From Sepiola atlantica (Eukaryota; Mollusca; Cephalopoda; Sepiida; Sepiolidae), in assembly GCA_963556195.1 (NCBI GenBank), contig OY744525.1, forward strand, positions 75,648,344 through 75,712,343: 64,000 nt of DNA. Direction: 5' to 3'. The stretch's first letter is position 1, and the number at the start of each line of letters is the position of its first letter. Below, in pieces: positions 53,710-64,000 of this stretch. The position numbers and the translations under genes are program-made. Below the pieces are notes generated by a model. It ran no database searches. It saw only the letters and a program-made list of their open reading frames with translations, and was not told the origin of the DNA.

Positions 53710-55720
53710 CAGATAATTACAAGTTAAGCAGTATATACTTTGTTCTATATCTGCCAAATTTTGGACAAAATGTTTACGCACATGATTGCACGTTTCAATG
53801 TACAGTATTTCATATCAGAACATTTTATATTTACATTGTATATCTAAATGACATCTATACACATTGAAACAATGAAATCTTTGCAATTTTTGAATGAGTT
53901 ATCTCCCATAGTTGTCTTCCTTGATTTTGCGATTACACATTAGCAAGGTAGGTAACTGTTGAATAAGTTATCTGCAATTCCGTCTGTCAAATATACAATC
54001 TCCTCAGAGTGTTAGTATTATATTATATTAGCAGAAGAACTTGTTTACACTGGGTAATAGTTAAAATAATAACTAGCTGAATAATCCGTTGATGCAGCTC
54101 AAATTTTCCGTTTTTAAGTAGAGTTATGAATGATATCATGGAAAATAAATACATTTCATTGGTGCAAAATAACCTAAAAATGACAAAAAAAATTTGGACA
54201 ACCATATAGAGTTTAGAGGCTGTTAGATTAGTAGCAGTGATTACCTAATTTTGTTTTTTTTTATCTGGAAGTGCAAAATAGTACCTGGTTTCGCAACACA
54301 TTATGTTTGAGAGCTTGCTTAACTATAATAATTGAGAGTGTTTCATTAACTGGGGATTCGGTTCTGTTCTGAGTATGCTTGCTAGCTTCTCCTCGGGGAT
54401 AAGAATGGTTTTTTAACTGTGGACATTAACAAGATGGTTGGCCTAGGTAACAATGTAGCGACTGTTCATTTAATTAAGTTGTCATTAAGATAACTCAGTT
54501 ATATTGAATCAGTTAGCAAATTAACACACCATATTAATCCCCCCCCCCCAACAAAATCAGGCAACAATATAGTGTACTAATTTGCCCTGTCACCGCTTGG
54601 AAAATCAGACAAAACTAAAAAAAAAAAAAATTTGGCAGCCATTTTTGAAGCTAACTGCTTCAATATAACCGATAACTCTTCAAACTAAGCCAACCCTAGA
54701 ACTGGTGGACGTAACTTCTATCCTCAGTAAGATAGAGATATAACTCGCTGAGTCACTTTGATAACCGAACAAATAATATAACGTACACTGGTAACAATGA
54801 TGGCTATTGGACTATTCAAATTAATTGTACTCGATCAGCCTTCAAGGTAACAAGACTTCTGTTGAGAAAGAGACTAGTCCACTACAGACCGGACCTCCAA
54901 CTGGTTTTAAATCTGTTATTGAAATTACTGCTGAAAGGGGAAACGAGAGATCTTAAATAAACGGAGGTAGACCATCTCATGCCTCTTTGGTATCGAGCCT
55001 GGTTTGGAGATGGGAGTGATTTTTTTATAAAAATACATAATGTCATTTTATAGAATGACTACCGTCTCCCAACCGGACTCCAAACTGACACAGATTTGGA
55101 TTAGGGTTAGCCTCATGCTTGAAATCTGGTTTAGAGATAGGAATTATTTTATAAAATTATCACCAATTGGAGATGGGAGTGATTCTATAAAATTATTACC
55201 GATTGGAGATGGGAGTGATTCTATAAACTGAATGTCTCTTCCTTCCGGTTAAAATTAACATAAATCCTGGTTTGGCAATTGCTCTTGCCTTCAACCATTA
55301 TAACCTAATGAGAGCCACACCAACTCTTCGTTGTCGTACATGTAAGCAGTGCTTCTCCTTTAATTTTTTCTGCCAAATATCCTGAAACCCCATATGTTGA
55401 GGCAGAAAAGCTGGGAATGTAGCATAATATTAACTGAGTGAATATTGCAATGATGATGACTAGAATCAAATTGACACTTCCGGCATAAGAGCTCGATACT
55501 AGCACTGACAACTAAATTCAATAATGACTAAGAAAGACTTTTAAAACAGTATTAGTTCATTATTACAAACATCACTTTGTCAGATGAAAGACATCTAAAA
55601 TAGTCCCTACAAATACAGAAATAAACAACTTTTACAAAAATCTGAATGTTTATGTAGATTTTTTTGTAATTTTTTTTTTTTTAATTATGGGCTATTTAAA
55701 AAAAAAATATGGGTTATTTT
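53710..55720. other. No recognisable gene; short 34-bp duplication
   Basis: At 55164-55225 the phrase ATTGGAGATGGGAGTGATTC + TATAAA occurs twice, 34 bp apart. C run at 54540-54548. Otherwise AT-rich without motif. Confidence 0.5.
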
Positions 55721-55726
55721 TAACAG

Positions 55727-55889
55727 ATGTGGATTCAAGAAGTCTCTATGTCACCCCTCGGTGACAAATGTGATAAAAGTAAAGGGGTTGACCTTGACTA
55801 TCACATTTGGAGGTCGACAGTGCCGTCTCAGGCAGACAGTGGACATGGTTGGAGTGAAGGAGATTCTGGACAGAATGGAGGGGTGACAG
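55727..55889 (+). CDS. Candidate internal exon (163 nt), unknown protein
   Basis: The segment follows a T-rich tract and TTATTTTTAACAG, a good 3' splice site, and ends GTGACAG|GTATGT, a good 5' splice site. One frame is open across it and reads MWIQEVSMSPLGDKCDKSKG, then VDLDYHIWRSTVPSQADSGH and GWSEGDSGQNGGVT. The ATG at the start is probably internal and not an initiator. Length mod 3 is 1, so the flanking exons would need to match that phase. Composition is much less AT-rich than both flanks and the peptide is polar and non-repetitive, unlike the retroelement remnants here. The other two frames are each closed by a stop. I recognise no domain. Flanking exons are not visible in the window, so chance cannot be excluded. 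Confidence 0.5.
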
Positions 55890-55899
55890 GTATGTTCAG

Positions 55900-56945
55900 A
55901 AAAATTAAAACACAATTAAAAAAATAATTTTTTTTTTTAAATCATTTACATTTTTTTTTCAATTTGAGATAAATCAGGCTTTTAAAATTAACTTATATAT
56001 TTATACCGTAATCGGTGCATGTGTAGAATAGACCTCCAAAGAATTTTAGTACTAACGAAGATTCCTTGATCTTAACATACATAGCTACCCGGAGGTTCGG
56101 CAAACAAAACTTTTCTTCTTTTTTTTGCTACAGTTTAGGAATAGGTATCCAAGAAAATCTCAGTACTTACAATATTAATGACATGTTTCACCGAACACTA
56201 CCGAGACTGGTGAACGTTAACGAACTTTGTCAAACGGATTGAATGTACAATTAGTGTTTTTTTTATTTATTTGTTTTTGTTTTTTGCAAGAAGAAATGTA
56301 AGGAAAGAAACGTTTGTGTATGTATAATTGTATTTTGTAATGTTTCCTTTGTTGTTGATTTTTTGGTTGTGTTTAATAAAAAAAATTAAGTTTGTGTAAT
56401 TTTTCCAATGTATGTAATGCAAACTGGTTTACAAACGTTTGTTTTTTGTGCGTTTTAAAAAACGGTCATGTCAATTGTTTTTCCATTTTTCCTATGACCG
56501 TAATTTAGTCTGTATTTTTTTCATAAGTGCACAGAAGAGGCTAAATTTGTACTTTTCCTAACCCCAACCCTAACTAACCGTAACCAGAAAGTTTGTGTAA
56601 AAAAAGCAAATAAAACCGAATTAAAAAAAAAACATGCAAAACAAACGTTTGTAACACAGTTTGGCCAAAAAAAGAATACAAGCAAAAGGTATATAAAAAA
56701 AATGGATTTTTCTAATTGATTTAAAAAGGTCGTCTGGTATCCACAATTTCAAAATGTCAAATATGTTAGGAGTATTAAAGTTGGAAATTGATCATTTTAT
56801 TTGAATAAAGTCGTCTGGTAAGAAAAAAGTAAATGCCTTTTATATTTGCATATTACGGGAAAATTCGTAATGGCAGAACTGGATTCGGTTTTCTCCATTC
56901 GTAGTCGGAACTGCTTACATTATGACTACACGTGCAAATCTCTAG
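55900..56945. other. AT-rich DNA; telomere-like patch
   Basis: CCCCAACCCTAACTAACC near 56561-56578 resembles telomere repeats. AAACGTTTGT occurs in both orientations around 56302-56650. No coding signal. Confidence 0.5.
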
Positions 56946-56949
56946 ATGA

Positions 56950-57071
56950 CTACTACCTCTCGGGCGCTGGCTTTTCAACCCCCACTTTCCGACCCGAGCT
57001 TGGGTCACATCTTACTTGTGGGAGTAGGATAAAAACTGGCCTTGTGCCTAACTCCTGGAGAGGAGTAAATT
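56950..57071 (+). mobile_element. U2-headed SINE, tail-only copy
   Basis: Starts near CTCTCGGGCGCTGGCTTTTC and runs through GGGTCACATCTTACTTGTGG to CTCCTGGAGAGGAGTAAAT, identical in layout to the tail of 57088-57410. The U2-like head and the first half of the body are absent, as in a 5'-truncated insertion. Confidence 0.75.
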
Positions 57072-57087
57072 ACTCCTAAACAGCACC

Positions 57088-57410
57088 TTGGCCTTTTGGC
57101 TACGATCAAAGTGTAGTATCTGTTCCGATGGATACTGCACGCCTGTCCTGTGCAGTTCTAGGAGGTCCACCCTCCCAGGCTTTGCCTCCCCTCTTTGGGG
57201 AGGAGTAAGTTTATTGCTTACTGTCTGAGGCGCCCCTACCGGGGAATGCCGACGGGGCTGCCCAGGCAATTTTTAAACGACCAGAGTGCTCACCTCTCGA
57301 GCGCTGGCTTTTCAAACCCCACTTTCCTGACCCGATCTTGGGTCACATCTTACTTGTGGGAGTAAGATAAAACTGGCCTTGTGCCTAACTCCTGGAGAGG
57401 AGTAAATAAA
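57088..57410 (+). mobile_element. U2-headed SINE with 16-bp target duplication
   Basis: Begins TTGGCCTTTTGGCTACGATC and AGTGTAGTATCTGTTCC, the U2 snRNA 5' domain, then the same body as 569-912 without a ~65-nt segment after GGATACTGCAC, and an extra piece (GCTCACCTCTCGAGCGCTGG) before the tail. It is flanked by ACTCCTAAACAGCACC at 57072-57087 and 57411-57426, a perfect 16-bp duplication. It landed directly behind the tail of an older, truncated copy. The target duplication fits LINE-driven insertion. The 73-codon minus frame across it is a shadow. Confidence 0.88.
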
Positions 57411-57429
57411 ACTCCTAAACAGCACCTTT

Positions 57430-58125
57430 TTTTTGCAAACGATTTATTGTGTATTTTTTTCTTGATAGTCCAGAATAAGGCAATATTTTTAATAGTTTAT
57501 TTGAAAAAAATTATTTTTCCAGTTTTTTTATTGTTGTTTTTTCTGCAAATGGAGGATTGAGGCCGATAAATTGTTTTTATTTAATTTATTATTATTTTGG
57601 TCTTTGTTTTTTGGAGGGAGGAGGTATGTTGCTACCTGAATTTGGGGTTAATATTAGTTAGGGGTAGGGTTTCAGTGTTTTCGTGTGAGGGAAGGAAGGC
57701 TACAAATGGAGGGTGGAGGCCAATAAATTGAAATTAGGCATATTTACAAAACATTAGAAGAAGAAGGTGGGTGATGTTGGGCAGAATTGTCTTGTCTGTA
57801 ACTTCTTTTCCATTTGTATTGGCCATTTTACTGTCTGCCTATCTTGGCCAAATCTGGAATTAGTCGACCAAACTCGATCATCTCAATTAAATTCTTGGGG
57901 GTCTATTCTGCACTCGGTAATCAATACCTACATCACTCAGTAATCTGGTACTAACTGATAAAAAATGCTTAACTAATAAATGCTTAAATTTTATCGCTTC
58001 CTTTTTTATTAGAACCCACAACATAGAAACCAAAACTAATATAAATACTTAACTATCTCAGCCAAACTTTAAAATCATATTTAGAAGGATCATCTTATTT
58101 CATAGTTGTCACTATCTACCTATGT
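57430..58125. other. AT-rich DNA, no recognisable feature
   Basis: The phrase CAAATGGAGG + TGAGGCC-GATAAATTG occurs at 57547 and 57703, an imperfect direct repeat. Nothing else. Confidence 0.5.
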
Positions 58126-58129
58126 AATT

Positions 58130-58910
58130 CCCCACTCTATAATAAAGACCAAAGTGTATTGATTTGTATATTTTTTATATAAATATATATCTGTCCCGTC
58201 AAACAAAAGTTAGCAAGTAAAAAACGTACCATTTTCTAGCCTCTGGACGAATCTTTTTCAAGTGGTGAGGAGAAGCAACAAAATAAATAGCAAGTCAGAC
58301 AACCCCCATCATCTGAAATAAATTTAGAAAGAAATCCACCACTCTAAATAAAAAGTTAATGGTAGGCGTTTTTTTTTTTCATCAGAAATGATAAGGCAAA
58401 CCAGAAGAATCCCCGGCTCAAAGTCTGCAGCAAACGGTGTCCGGTCAGATTCAGTCCCTGATATTAAAGACTTCCTGATTTGAGTCGCTTACTCTTGTGA
58501 TTTGCCAAGTTTTATACTTATTCTTATTTACTAATTTATTTATTAAATTGTTAAGTGAAAGTACAGAATAGTCAACAAGGCCCCTCCCTATATCCCCCAT
58601 GTTAAGAATGGCTTTCTAAAAAATATTCTGCAGTTTACTGACCGTGCTGAAATAATAACGTTATTATTTAGAAAACCATTCTAAACATGGACATGGAGGG
58701 AGGGTTTGTTTACTATTCTGTACTTTCACTTAACAATTTAATAAATAAATTAATAAATTGGGAAACAGAAACTCTTGCCGGAAGTTATATTACGGATGAA
58801 GTTTAATATCAAGAACTGAATCTGACTGGACACGATTTGCGGCGGACTTTGAGTCGAGGATTCTTCTGACATAATTCTATGATTTTATATGAATTTTAGT
58901 GCAAACACTA
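58130..58910 (+). repeat. Dispersed repeat family C, copy 3, split by a MITE
   Basis: The first part (58130-58400) matches 50735-50930: CCACTCTATAATAAAGAC, GTTAGCAAGTAAAAAACGTA, CATCTGAAATAAATTTAGAA. The end motif ATGAATTTTAGTGCAAACAC + TAGCAAAGCA (58890-58918) matches 51078-51107. Between them sits an inverted-repeat element, 58402-58868. Confidence 0.65.
58402..58868. mobile_element. MITE with ~220-bp inverted arms, nested
   Basis: Begins CAGAAGAATCCCCGGCTCAA and ends with the complement, TTGAGTCGAGGATTCTTCTG. Arms pair along GACACCG/CGTGTCC-type blocks, AATTTATTTATTAAATTGTT, AAGTGAAAGTACAGAATAGT and GAATGG-TTTCTAAA, with a centre near 58640. The element interrupts family C. No clear target duplication was seen, so the superfamily is unassigned. 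Confidence 0.75.
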
Positions 58911-58914
58911 GCAA

Positions 58915-59090
58915 AGCATAATTACTTCGATTATTTGGACTACTGTTCTCAGCTTGGATGTTATTCTCACAATGTTTCGGCCGATGTAACCTCCGACCTT
59001 GAACTCAGGAAACGTTGTGAAAATAATATCCAAGATGAGAACAGTAGTCCAAATATTCTAAATAATACAAATTATCAATCATCATCTCAA
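58915..59090. mobile_element. Foldback family G, collapsed palindrome
   Basis: TATTTGGACTACTGTTCTCA with TTGGATGTTATTCTCACAAT and GTTTCGGCCGATGTAACC is followed at once by GGAAACGTTGTGAAAATAAT and the inverted TGAGAACAGTAGTCCAAATA. The unique centre of the 34258 copy is lost, leaving arms of about 60 bp around a short loop. Confidence 0.8.
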
Positions 59091-59094
59091 AACT

Positions 59095-60170
59095 TCCTAA
59101 ACATTTTTTTTTTGTTGGAGGGTGTACACTATTCGGTTATAATATCCTAACGGTACTTTCAACAGTAGAAATATCACTACTACTACTAAGAATAATATTA
59201 ATTCATTATTTGTTTAGTAATTAGCTATGTCTAATATTACTAACCAGTAGAGCGTTACCACTATCGACCAAGGGAAGGGTCTATCAGGCATGTGTGTGTG
59301 CAGTTTTCTTTTATACAGAATTGTGACATGCAGGGTGTCGGACTCTCCATGAAGTTGGGAATAATTTCCACTTTGAAGTTAAGGTTAGAAATTAAGTAAA
59401 CTTGTCAAAGGAAGTGACGTAAGAAAATAAGAAGTCAAGATAGGAAACGTGGAAAGCTAGATGTCCTCTTGGCTTTTCGTCTGCAGAACAGGACAAACAT
59501 GTTTCAGAGATCTTCTCCCTCTTCCTGTAAAGGATGGATTGGATTGAAGATTAATATTGTGTAGTATGCTAAGCACCATTTAAGGAAAAATAAATTTAAA
59601 AAATATTAAATTCAAAACGAATATGCGTTGTTGTTATTAAAAGATGACGAACAACTATTACAACCACTTCTATTAAGAGAGAGACAAACAACTCTATAGT
59701 TGCTAGTATGGCTACTACTACTACTACTACTACGGAGAGAAAGAGAGAGAGAATTGATACACAATTTTGTTTATGCACGTGGCCATATTTGAAACAAATA
59801 TTTGCAACCATAATGTTACATAATTATTTCCAATAATAATAAAGTGACAGGAAGAAACTTTTACAAACACTCATCCATGTGAAACAAAAATAATTTTTCA
59901 CAGTAGAAAAACTGACCTGGATGCATGAAGTGGCTACCATATCCTTCCCTTCTCCCCAGCCACATTGCACGTGATTACTTTCATCACCAAATGGGGTACA
60001 TATCGGTATCTTTGGGCTTCACAAGGATGTCACACGTCAGTTGATACATAGATCTGCAAATTTGATGATATACCTATTGATATGGTCCAGAAACACGATG
60101 CATCAATAAGAGCATAATCTGGGATGACTCAACGGAAACATCATTCTGCCATAATTTGTCAGTTTCTTTG
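59095..60170. other. AT-rich DNA; short (TAC)n
   Basis: (CTA)n at 59710-59733. No known repeat or coding signal otherwise. Confidence 0.45.
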
Positions 60171-60174
60171 CATT

Positions 60175-60345
60175 AGTCCCAAGCTACAGCTGGGTCTGCA
60201 ATAATGGCTTTTTGTCTCTACTGAACACCATCACATGCTTGGTTCTGGTGAAGGCTGGTTTTAAGGAGATCATTGTGCAAGCCGTCTGCCCATCTCAACA
60301 CCGGCTCTCCTCTCTGTAGCTTCCCAGTGACTTTAAATTTAAAAG
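60175..60345 (-). pseudogene. Probable LINE RT C-terminal remnant
   Basis: The minus strand encodes GKLQRGEPVLRWADGLHNDL + LKTSLHQNQACDGVQ, stop, RQKAIIADPAVAWD. The pattern R-G-x-P-x-L-R-W-x-D-x-x-x-x-D-L...L (then D-R-x-x-W) is common near the C-terminus of RTE-like LINE polyproteins, upstream of the kind of tail seen at 41362-41709. Only this stretch is recognisable. Confidence 0.45.
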
Positions 60346-60718
60346 CGAGTTTCACAATGCTGTCGTTGTCGGCTGAACCATATGAGCAACCATTCCCTTA
60401 TCTAGCCCTTGATTGGTGCAATGCCGTTATCATTACAGATGTGGTTCAACAGTGTAACTTTCGCTCCGTCTCTCTTGTTGTTCGCAACCACTCAGATCAT
60501 ACTTTGGCATATGATGGATTACATTACCTATTGTGGCAAAAAGCGGCACCAAATAGCATATGTAATGTTGTGGCACCTTATTTTTCTTTTCCACATATAA
60601 ATATCTATAACATACTTCAAATGGTTATGTGTGACATTGCTTCTTATGGTTATGGGGCAAACTTAAACACTATGATTCTTATGTTACATAGAAAGTCATT
60701 ATTTGAATGAAAAAGTTA
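60346..60718. other. Higher-complexity block with 145-codon open frame
   Basis: A plus-strand frame (60273-60710) includes LALDWCNAVIITDVVQQCNF but overlaps the minus-strand LINE remnant, so it is probably an antisense by-product. No domain recognised. Confidence 0.3.
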
Positions 60719-60720
60719 GA

Positions 60721-61032
60721 GTGACACCTAGGAGTCAGAGGCGACCCCAGAAACAGAAGTTAACAAAATCACATGACTTCTCGGCAGAGATAATTCGCTC
60801 TCTTCTTGGTGACATTTCAAGCAAAGCAGACGTCTAAAAGGCATCGTACCCGATGAAGGGGGAGGGGTGTGCACAATGTAGCGAGGTGTAACGAGACAAG
60901 CTATCTGTCTATCAATTTGTTGTCTGTCTGTCTGTCTTTCTTTCTCACACGGACGCAAGTAACTCGTCTCTCTGTTTTTCTTTGTGACTGTTCTTTTCTG
61001 ATTAATAAACCTTCTTAAAAACTAAAGTGTAC
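60721..61032 (+). mobile_element. LTR-like repeat, copy 2
   Basis: TGACACCTAGGAGTCAGAGG, CGACCCCAGAAACAG and AATCACATGACTTCTC match 25768-26025, ending with TGTGACTGTTCTTTTCTGAT + TAATAAACC. It contains a TCTGTCTGTC run (60920-60940) lacking in copy 1. Confidence 0.5.
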
Positions 61033-61555
61033 CTGCAAACCAAATTTCAAATCTGTAGCTGCTCAGCTGAGAAAGTTATGCGTGTACATACATACAAACA
61101 CACAAATATACATAGACATATTTTATTTATCATCAATAAAGGAGTTATTTTTAAAATAGTATCTAAAAAAAAAATTATTTCTTGTGTTGACTAATGTTAA
61201 AAAAAGAAAATTATTAGTGTATTATGGATCTCATTAATATTTTGATTTTAATTAAATAGTTTCTGAAATTAGAAAACCAATATTCCAACAAATGTACTCA
61301 TTACATTTTAAATTTGAACAATGCAGAAACTTTGGAGTTTTAATGGATTCCTACATAATAAATTCAATATTGCCTTTTGGCTTGCAAAGCCTAAATTTAT
61401 CTCTAATCTGACCCTTTCAAAAAGGATGTTTGGCCACCTCCCTTAGAGATGATTAGATTATTATAGTTTTGCATAATTTAGACATTAAATTTTTCTCTAA
61501 TCAAATACAGGACTGTGCAAAATTGGTAATAGGCCAACACTAGATGGTTCTAAAC

Positions 61556-61558
<3 letters not shown>
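61033..61558. other. AT-rich DNA, no recognisable feature
   Basis: Nothing recognised. Confidence 0.5.

Positions 61559-61560
<2 letters not shown>

Positions 61561-61640
<80 letters not shown>
61561..61640. repeat. (TA)n microsatellite
   Basis: About 80 bp of TA with one GATA interruption. Confidence 0.95.
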
Positions 61641-61643
<3 letters not shown>

Positions 61644-61769
61644 CAGATGAGTCAAAAGTTTTTCCAATATTTTACAATTCATGAGGTACAATTCGGCAGC
61701 TCCACATGATTTGCTAAGATCATGGAGGTGAATACCACTGGTTATTGTCAATGAGCAATCACTGATAAT

Positions 61770-62211
61770 AGGGGTGGGACGTAATGGGTGAACATTTCAG
61801 ATTCATGCGAGTAGTATTTTTTTGTGTTAATTTATACATAAATAACACTAAACAATCAAACATTTTGAAAATTTTGCAAAATTCAGAAGGTGCAGGCCAA
61901 AAATAGCCGTTAGGGCTCCACGGGACTCAAAATCCATCATTTTTCAGTGAAAAAGTGGTTTCATGCGACATTGCAGGTCCTAAAACATCCTCAAAAGCTA
62001 TGAATGGATATAGATGGTTAAATCTGATATAGTACTTTAATTTAGGACCATTTATGAATGTAAAATAGCCAAAAACTAGTGCACCTGCACCTTCTGAATT
62101 TTGCAAAATTTTCAAAATGTTTGATTGTTTAGTGTTATTTATGTATAAATGAACACAAAAAAATACTACTAGCATGAATCTGAAATTTTCACCCATTACG
62201 TCCCACCCCTA
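61770..62211. mobile_element. hAT-type MITE with 8-bp target duplication
   Basis: Starts AGGGGTGGGACGTAATGGGT and ends with the complement, ACCCATTACGTCCCACCCCT(A). The arms run for about 135 bp, including TTCAGATTCATGC, ATTTATACATAAATAACACT, AAACATTTTGAAAATTTTGC and CAGAAGGTGCAGG, almost perfectly inverted. CTGATAAT flanks it at 61762-61769 and 62212-62219. An 8-bp duplication with a (C/T)AGGGGTGGG end is the hAT signature. No transposase; the 89-codon minus frame inside is not conserved coding. Confidence 0.9.
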
Positions 62212-62219
62212 CTGATAAT

Positions 62220-62625
62220 GACTTGTGTGAAAACCACTAATGAGTAAAAATAAAAACAGAAATAATATCGAATCCTTAACAATGGCTGAAAAATAATAAT
62301 AATAATACTACAAGCACTAGGATGAATAGGTGCAATCAAATGCAACTGAAATTAAGATTACAGAAATAAGTTGAAACTAAAAAAAATGACTGAAGATCAT
62401 TAATAAATTTTTTAAAAAGATCTGTATAATTAATATGCCTGCATCTTCGTTTGTATGTACATTATCACCTTTTCACACCCATTAAAAAAATACTTGAGAA
62501 ATGAAAGGAAAAGCAACACACAAAATGTCTGGGACTATCTTCTCACGGGGTATAGACACACAGTAGACATCACATTTTTAAGTATTTACTATACTTCACA
62601 CTGCAGTTTCTTGTTCGTCTTGGTA
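62220..62625. other. AT-rich DNA, no recognisable feature
   Basis: Nothing recognised. Confidence 0.5.
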
Positions 62626-62627
62626 TT

Positions 62628-62800
62628 TACCTCCTCCCCACAATGGGGAAGATGTGGCACAAGGCCAGAGGGTGGGGTGAATAAGTCAACGCACAAGAGG
62701 TGGTGCATTCTCGCCCCTTAAAAGTTTCCTGAGTTTCCCTATTGGCATTCTCTGGTGAGGGCACCTCAGGCAGTGAACTATAAATTAACTCTTTTTGAGG
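62628..62800 (-). mobile_element. Diverged body of the U2-headed SINE
   Basis: The plus strand reads TTTACCTCCTCCCCACAATG, GTGGCACAAGGCCAGAGGGT, TATTGGCATTCTCTGGTGAG and GGGCACCTCAGGCAGTGAAC. This is the complement of the SINE tail and body in the right order (GGCACAAGGCCAG; TCGGCATTCCCCGGTAGGGG; CGCCTCAGGCAGTAAGC). The U2-like head cannot be seen. Confidence 0.55.
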
Positions 62801-63630
62801 GTTGACCTATTCGAGTTGAACAGAATAAATACCACATCCTGAGAGAAAAATCGCCATTTCTGCCACAATGGACGAGTCTCCGTTGGACTGATTGTCAGGG
62901 ACGAATACTCGACTGGTATGATAGACGTAAGAAAGAAGTTGGCTTTCTTCTGGTTCATCTTACATGTGCCCCTTTCATTAGTAATCACCTTTTACGTCTG
63001 CCTTTAACCCAATTCAAGGTGTTTATATAATAACCTAAAATTAAGGATCTAGGTGTTCAATGCAAGCATCTCTATCTCTCCCAACATTCTGGCATCTCAA
63101 ATATTTTTGTCCACAAAAATTGTTTACTCAGCGAAATCACTGTCAGCTATTAATTCGAGGTTCGGGATCCAATCACGTCAGGTCTCCATGCACCCGCACG
63201 TGATGCATGTTGCCATGAAAATTCTGTTTGCAGTTGGTAACCACGGTTTTCTCTCAGTTTGCTGTTTCACTACAGAAATATCTGGTGTAACTGGGTGTCA
63301 AAATCTACCCATTTACCCATCTAGAAAGTAATTGTTTTAAAATAGAATACAAGTCATAACTAGAATTCTGGAATTGTCCTTGATTTAAAAGTGACATATG
63401 TTTTATTTATTTAAAGAATATTTAGCTGACAATTACTTTTATGGTATGAAATAGACTATTTATTTTTTAAAAAAGATTTAAATTGCCACAAAAAATAAAG
63501 ACAACAAAGCGTTAAACTTTTGTTTAATTTATTTGAAACATATTTAGGTGGCACGGATTTTTACGGTAAGAAAAAAATAAGATGGTAGGTAAGCTCCTGT
63601 GGAATTTTCACAGGCTTTTGCGAGTAGTCT
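62801..63630. other. No recognisable feature
   Basis: A 92-codon plus frame (63053-63331) and a 67-codon minus frame (62785-62988) have no known motif or splice context. Confidence 0.45.
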
Positions 63631-63910
63631 TCTAATATATAAAATAAAGTTGGTCAGATTTTCCAAGTTAGACTTGTATAGCTATGCATCTAACAAATCT
63701 CTATTTGATTGTGACTAGCCAGTTATTCAAGTAAATTTTCAATCTGTGTTCTTTACATTAAAAGAAATTCCAATTGCTTTCATCGATTAGCTCTTCCAGC
63801 TGGACCGATAATTTTTTCAAAAGCATACACTGCACGAAATTCACCATTTATTTTCATTGGATAATCACTATAGATGATTATCCAATTAAAACGTTGCCCT
63901 TTTTATAAAT
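63631..63910 (+). mobile_element. Helitron-like 5' end, family B
   Basis: TCTAATATATAAAATAAAGT starts the copy; AAGTTAGACTTGTATAGCTA, TTTGATTGTGACTAGCCAG and GTTCTTTACATTAAAAGAAA match 2033-2230 in order. It may run past the window end. Confidence 0.45.
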
Positions 63911-64000
63911 ATGAAATTCAAAATGGCGTCTACAATTGCCGGATATGTATTTATTCAGTTTGTTTACTTACATTGCACCTACGTTTTAATAATTATATTC
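63911..64000. other. AT-rich window edge
   Basis: Possibly still part of the element starting at 63631; nothing else seen. Confidence 0.4.

Noticed and set aside
53439..53867. 142-codon open frame with a 10-residue repeat (FKKKSSQLQT)
   Set aside because: The frame stays open because the DNA unit is 30 bp; it lacks splice or promoter context and any non-repeat coding signal.
57048..57269. 73-codon minus-strand frame in GC-rich sequence
   Set aside because: It is the reverse strand of the U2-headed SINE.
60273..60710. 145-codon plus-strand open frame as a gene
   Set aside because: Its 5' part is antisense to a recognisable LINE C-terminal remnant, and no domain or splice signals were found.

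Overview
The window reads as AT-rich, gene-poor animal nuclear DNA, almost entirely repeats. The mix points to a lophotrochozoan mollusc, most likely a coleoid cephalopod such as an octopus: many decayed non-LTR retrotransposon 3' ends, a Penelope-like element, Helitron-type ends, foldback elements, (TA)n, (TC)n and (GAT)n tracts, and minisatellites. The organism is inferred from this style, not from a diagnostic gene. I found no complete host gene, rRNA or tRNA. The only plausible host coding piece is one short internal exon at 55727-55889 (+), bounded by good splice signals; everything else would then be intron or intergenic DNA.

Layout. 0.5-1.1 kb: a LINE 3' end split by a SINE whose head is U2 snRNA-like. 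2-6.9 kb: polypyrimidine tract, LINE tails and two abutting Helitron-type elements. 9.1-10.4 kb (-): a 5'-truncated Penelope-like element with a broken RT/endonuclease frame and, downstream, a good hammerhead ribozyme core. 10.9-11.9 kb: a broken LINE RT. 12.3-18.5 kb: more Helitron-type elements, foldbacks and a tRNA-like SINE head. 18.6-24.3 kb: low-complexity and tandem DNA, including a 33-bp array. 25.7-27.6 kb: LTR-like and LINE remnants. 28.4-32.4 kb: one 3.9-kb non-autonomous Helitron candidate holding three different GC-rich tandem arrays (76, about 140 and 35 bp). 32.4-36.8 kb: duplicated blocks, a foldback element and LINE tails. 39.6-45.1 kb: a 1-kb palindrome, an RTE-like LINE tail, a foldback element whose end has expanded into a 117-bp array of 13 units, and a LINE RT remnant. 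45.9-48.3 kb: second copy of the 32.4-33.2 kb block, a decayed relative of the 76-bp array ending in a 41-nt CTAG hairpin, and a mariner-type MITE. 49-64 kb: LTR-like pieces, the candidate exon, a U2-headed SINE with a 16-bp target duplication, a MITE nested in another repeat, and a hAT-type MITE with an 8-bp target duplication.

The most informative signals are the hammerhead in the Penelope-like element, the U2-headed SINEs with visible target duplications, the array-bearing Helitron candidate, three base-exact head-to-tail Helitron junctions (CTAG next to a 5' TC/TT end), and a pair of homologous 41-nt hairpins with a compensatory base-pair change. All were read by eye; no searches or folding programs were run.
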